NCBI GenBank assembly: GCA_027579435.1
Contig: JANBPK010001634.1
Location: 1-20,767 of the forward strand
From: Candolleomyces eurysporus
Lineage: Eukaryota; Basidiomycota; Agaricomycetes; Agaricales; Psathyrellaceae
Length of the DNA stretch: 20,767 nt
Direction of reading: 5' to 3'
Positions 19,572 to 20,767 of this stretch are shown here, in pieces; the stretch's first letter is position 1, and each line of letters starts with the position of its first letter. The translations under genes were made by a program, and so were the position numbers. The notes below the pieces were generated by a model. The model was not told the origin of the DNA and ran no database searches. It saw only the letters and a list, made by a program, of their open reading frames with translations.

Positions 19572-19767
19572 ATGTCGAGCTGGCCCCAATGACCAAGCAG
19601 GACACCTGATTTCCTATCACTCCACCACGCAACGATGTGTTGTGACTGCGAAATCACTCTCAGACAAGGTAGATCAAGCTGTAGGGCCACATCTGCCGCT
19701 GTCAACACCAATGTTCTGTGCTTGGTCAGACGGGAAGGACGCAGTGTTGAGGGCGCAGTCTGAGCGA
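19572..19767 (+). pseudogene. Degenerate Pop8-like first exon, unit 2 (downstream of La)
   Basis: This is the counterpart of 8708-8885. ATGTCGAGC keeps the MSS start and is soon followed by a TGA. Matches to the intact first exon include CTCCACCACGCAACGATG, AAATCACTCTCAGACAAG, CTGCCGCTGTCAACACCAAT and GTGTTGAGGGCGCAGTCTGA. The match is closer than that of the unit 1 copy. It is a non-coding relic that ends at the old splice donor position. Confidence 0.68.
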
Positions 19768-20258
19768 GTAGCTTTCAATGATGCTTGAAGTTCACATGTA
19801 CTGAATCCCGGTTGCTACAGTGATTCTCCTCTGAAGGTTCTTGTTGCAGCTGTGGGCTCTTAGCTCTATGGACAACGGTCCAGGGCTGGCTTGGAGCCTT
19901 GTCATGTGTGAAGTGATAACTAACAAGACTGGTGCTATTCAACCAGTGGGTAGAAAACCTGATGGCAAGCTCCAATACAATACCACCTTTGCTTCAGCAT
20001 TGAGGTCAAACTGTGTTACTCACAAGGTATAAAAATGACCTGGAATTCAAGTTACATTGTCCAAGCTGACATTCACCAAAGTAGAAGATAAATGCATTGA
20101 ACTACTCTGACCTGGATATAGAGTATGCAAAATATAAGTATTCAATATCAACATGGTGCATGAAGAGGAAAGAAAAACAAATTTATGGTAAGTACATATA
20201 CAAGAAGGGAGATAACAGCACAAAAAATATTTGGGGTCTAAGTCTGAGAGATTTTGGT
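19768..20258. other. Spacer between Pop8-like remnant and NLR-3 3' end
   Basis: This matches 8886-9383. It carries an open frame near 19841 (NKTGAIQPVGRKPDGKLQYN) that is not kept in unit 1. It is AT-richer than the neighbouring La pseudogene. I see no gene or RNA in it. Confidence 0.4.
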
Positions 20259-20767
20259 TTAATCATAATCCTTAAGCACTTGAGAGATGTCAAGAATATA
20301 GAGTCTGCCATTTTTACACCCAACAGCTGCAAGTGAGAATGTAGAGTCAAAAGCTACATGGGCAATGTCCCAGCTTGAGGGAAACCAGCAAAGTGGAACC
20401 ATTGTTGGCAACAAATTCTGGCCAACCAGTTTGACTCTAACCAATCCAGAAACAGATGGGGTGGGTTTTATCAGGTTTGCATAAAATGTTGAAGAGTTGG
20501 AAAAAAGCATGAAAAGAAATTCATCTTCCAGAGTGGCAAGAAGGGTTTGTGCTTGGCTGTCCCACAGGCGCAGTGTCTTATCATCTGCTGCAGATGCCAG
20601 AATTTTCCCATCAGGTGAGAATGCAACACTCTTGACATAATTGGAATGGCCTTTAAGAGTGGCAAGAAGGGTTCCTGCTTGGCTGTCCCACAGGCCCACT
20701 ACTAGGTCATGTCCTGCAGATGCNAGTGTTTGCCCATCAGGTGAGAAGGCAACACCCTTTACCATAT
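20259..20767 (-). CDS. NLR-3: C-terminal WD40 part of a third NLR (partial)
   Basis: The frame is open from the right edge of the window to a stop at 20259-20261. It contains two WD40 repeats (SPDGQT, LWDSQAGTLLATLKG, then HSNYVKSVAFSPDGKILASA, LRLWDSQAQTLLATLE). These are followed by the same C-terminal region as NLR-2: FSNSSTFYANL, TPSVSGLVRVKL, CWFPSSWDI, then GRLYILDISQVLKDYD. It extends four to six residues past the NLR-2 end. One N (20724) sits in a codon without breaking frame. The rest of the gene lies beyond the window. This shows that the tandem array continues to the right. Confidence 0.85.
   Translation of the reverse strand, partial: MVKGVAFSPDGQTXASAGHDLVVGLWDSQAGTLLATLKGHSNYVKSVAFSPDGKILASAADDKTLRLWDSQAQTLLATLEDEFLFMLFSNSSTFYANLIKPTPSVSGLVRVKLVGQNLLPTMVPLCWFPSSWDIAHVAFDSTFSLAAVGCKNGRLYILDISQVLKDYD

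Larger units (their letters stand above)
11455..20767. repeat. Tandem unit 2 (right-truncated)
   Basis: This is the second copy of the unit, colinear with 1 to about 9900. Matching anchors are NLR start 12764 versus 1303, La start 17869 versus 6962, and NLR 3' end 20259 versus 9384. It lacks the transposon and the 3816-4690 segment, and has extra Hsp70-like ATPase and WSC sequence. Confidence 0.9.

Noticed and set aside
19841..20032. Open frame of 63 codons after the Pop8-like relic
   Set aside because: It is not conserved in unit 1 at 8940-9130, has no recognisable motif, and starts without ATG support.

Overview
The window looks like nuclear DNA of a filamentous basidiomycete, most likely an Agaricomycete. 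It has many introns of about 48-60 bp, a NACHT-WD40 NOD-like receptor (NLR) of the type expanded in mushrooms, fungal Hsp70-like ATPase exons, WSC domains and a La (Lhp1-type) RNA-binding protein. Nothing looks bacterial. I cannot name the species.

The main structure is a head-to-tail tandem duplication of a unit of about 11 kb. Unit 1 runs from the left edge to about 11454 and unit 2 from about 11455 to the right edge. Because the unit boundary lies inside an NLR gene, the window shows three NLRs: the 5' part of NLR-1 (1-1303, minus), a whole NLR-2 (9384-12764, minus), and the 3' WD40 end of NLR-3 (20259-20767, minus). Between successive NLRs the gene order is the same: an Hsp70-like gene (minus), a small gene resembling the RNase P/MRP subunit Pop8 (plus), a multi-WSC-domain gene (plus), a La gene (plus), a second, degenerate Pop8-like copy (plus), then the tail of the next NLR (minus).

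The two units have decayed differently. Unit 1 keeps an intact La gene (458 codons, four exons) but only a 3' scrap of the Pop8-like gene. Unit 2 keeps an intact Pop8-like gene (104 codons, two exons) but its La gene carries stops and frameshifts. Both Hsp70-like copies and both WSC copies are broken. Unit 1 has lost about 617 bp of the Hsp70-like ATPase and about one WSC domain, and contains a 667 bp Tc1/mariner-type element (1587-2253, TA target duplication, long inverted repeats) that unit 2 lacks. Unit 1 also has about 900 bp (3816-4690) where unit 2 has the Pop8-like first exon.

The NLR is better preserved between units than the rest: about 4% differences by hand in a NACHT stretch against about 12% in a La exon. 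Ambiguous bases (N) cluster in NLR-2. Those in the NACHT end behave like inserted bases and create a false frameshift, while those in the WD40 repeats occupy real positions. No tRNA, rRNA or CRISPR array was seen.
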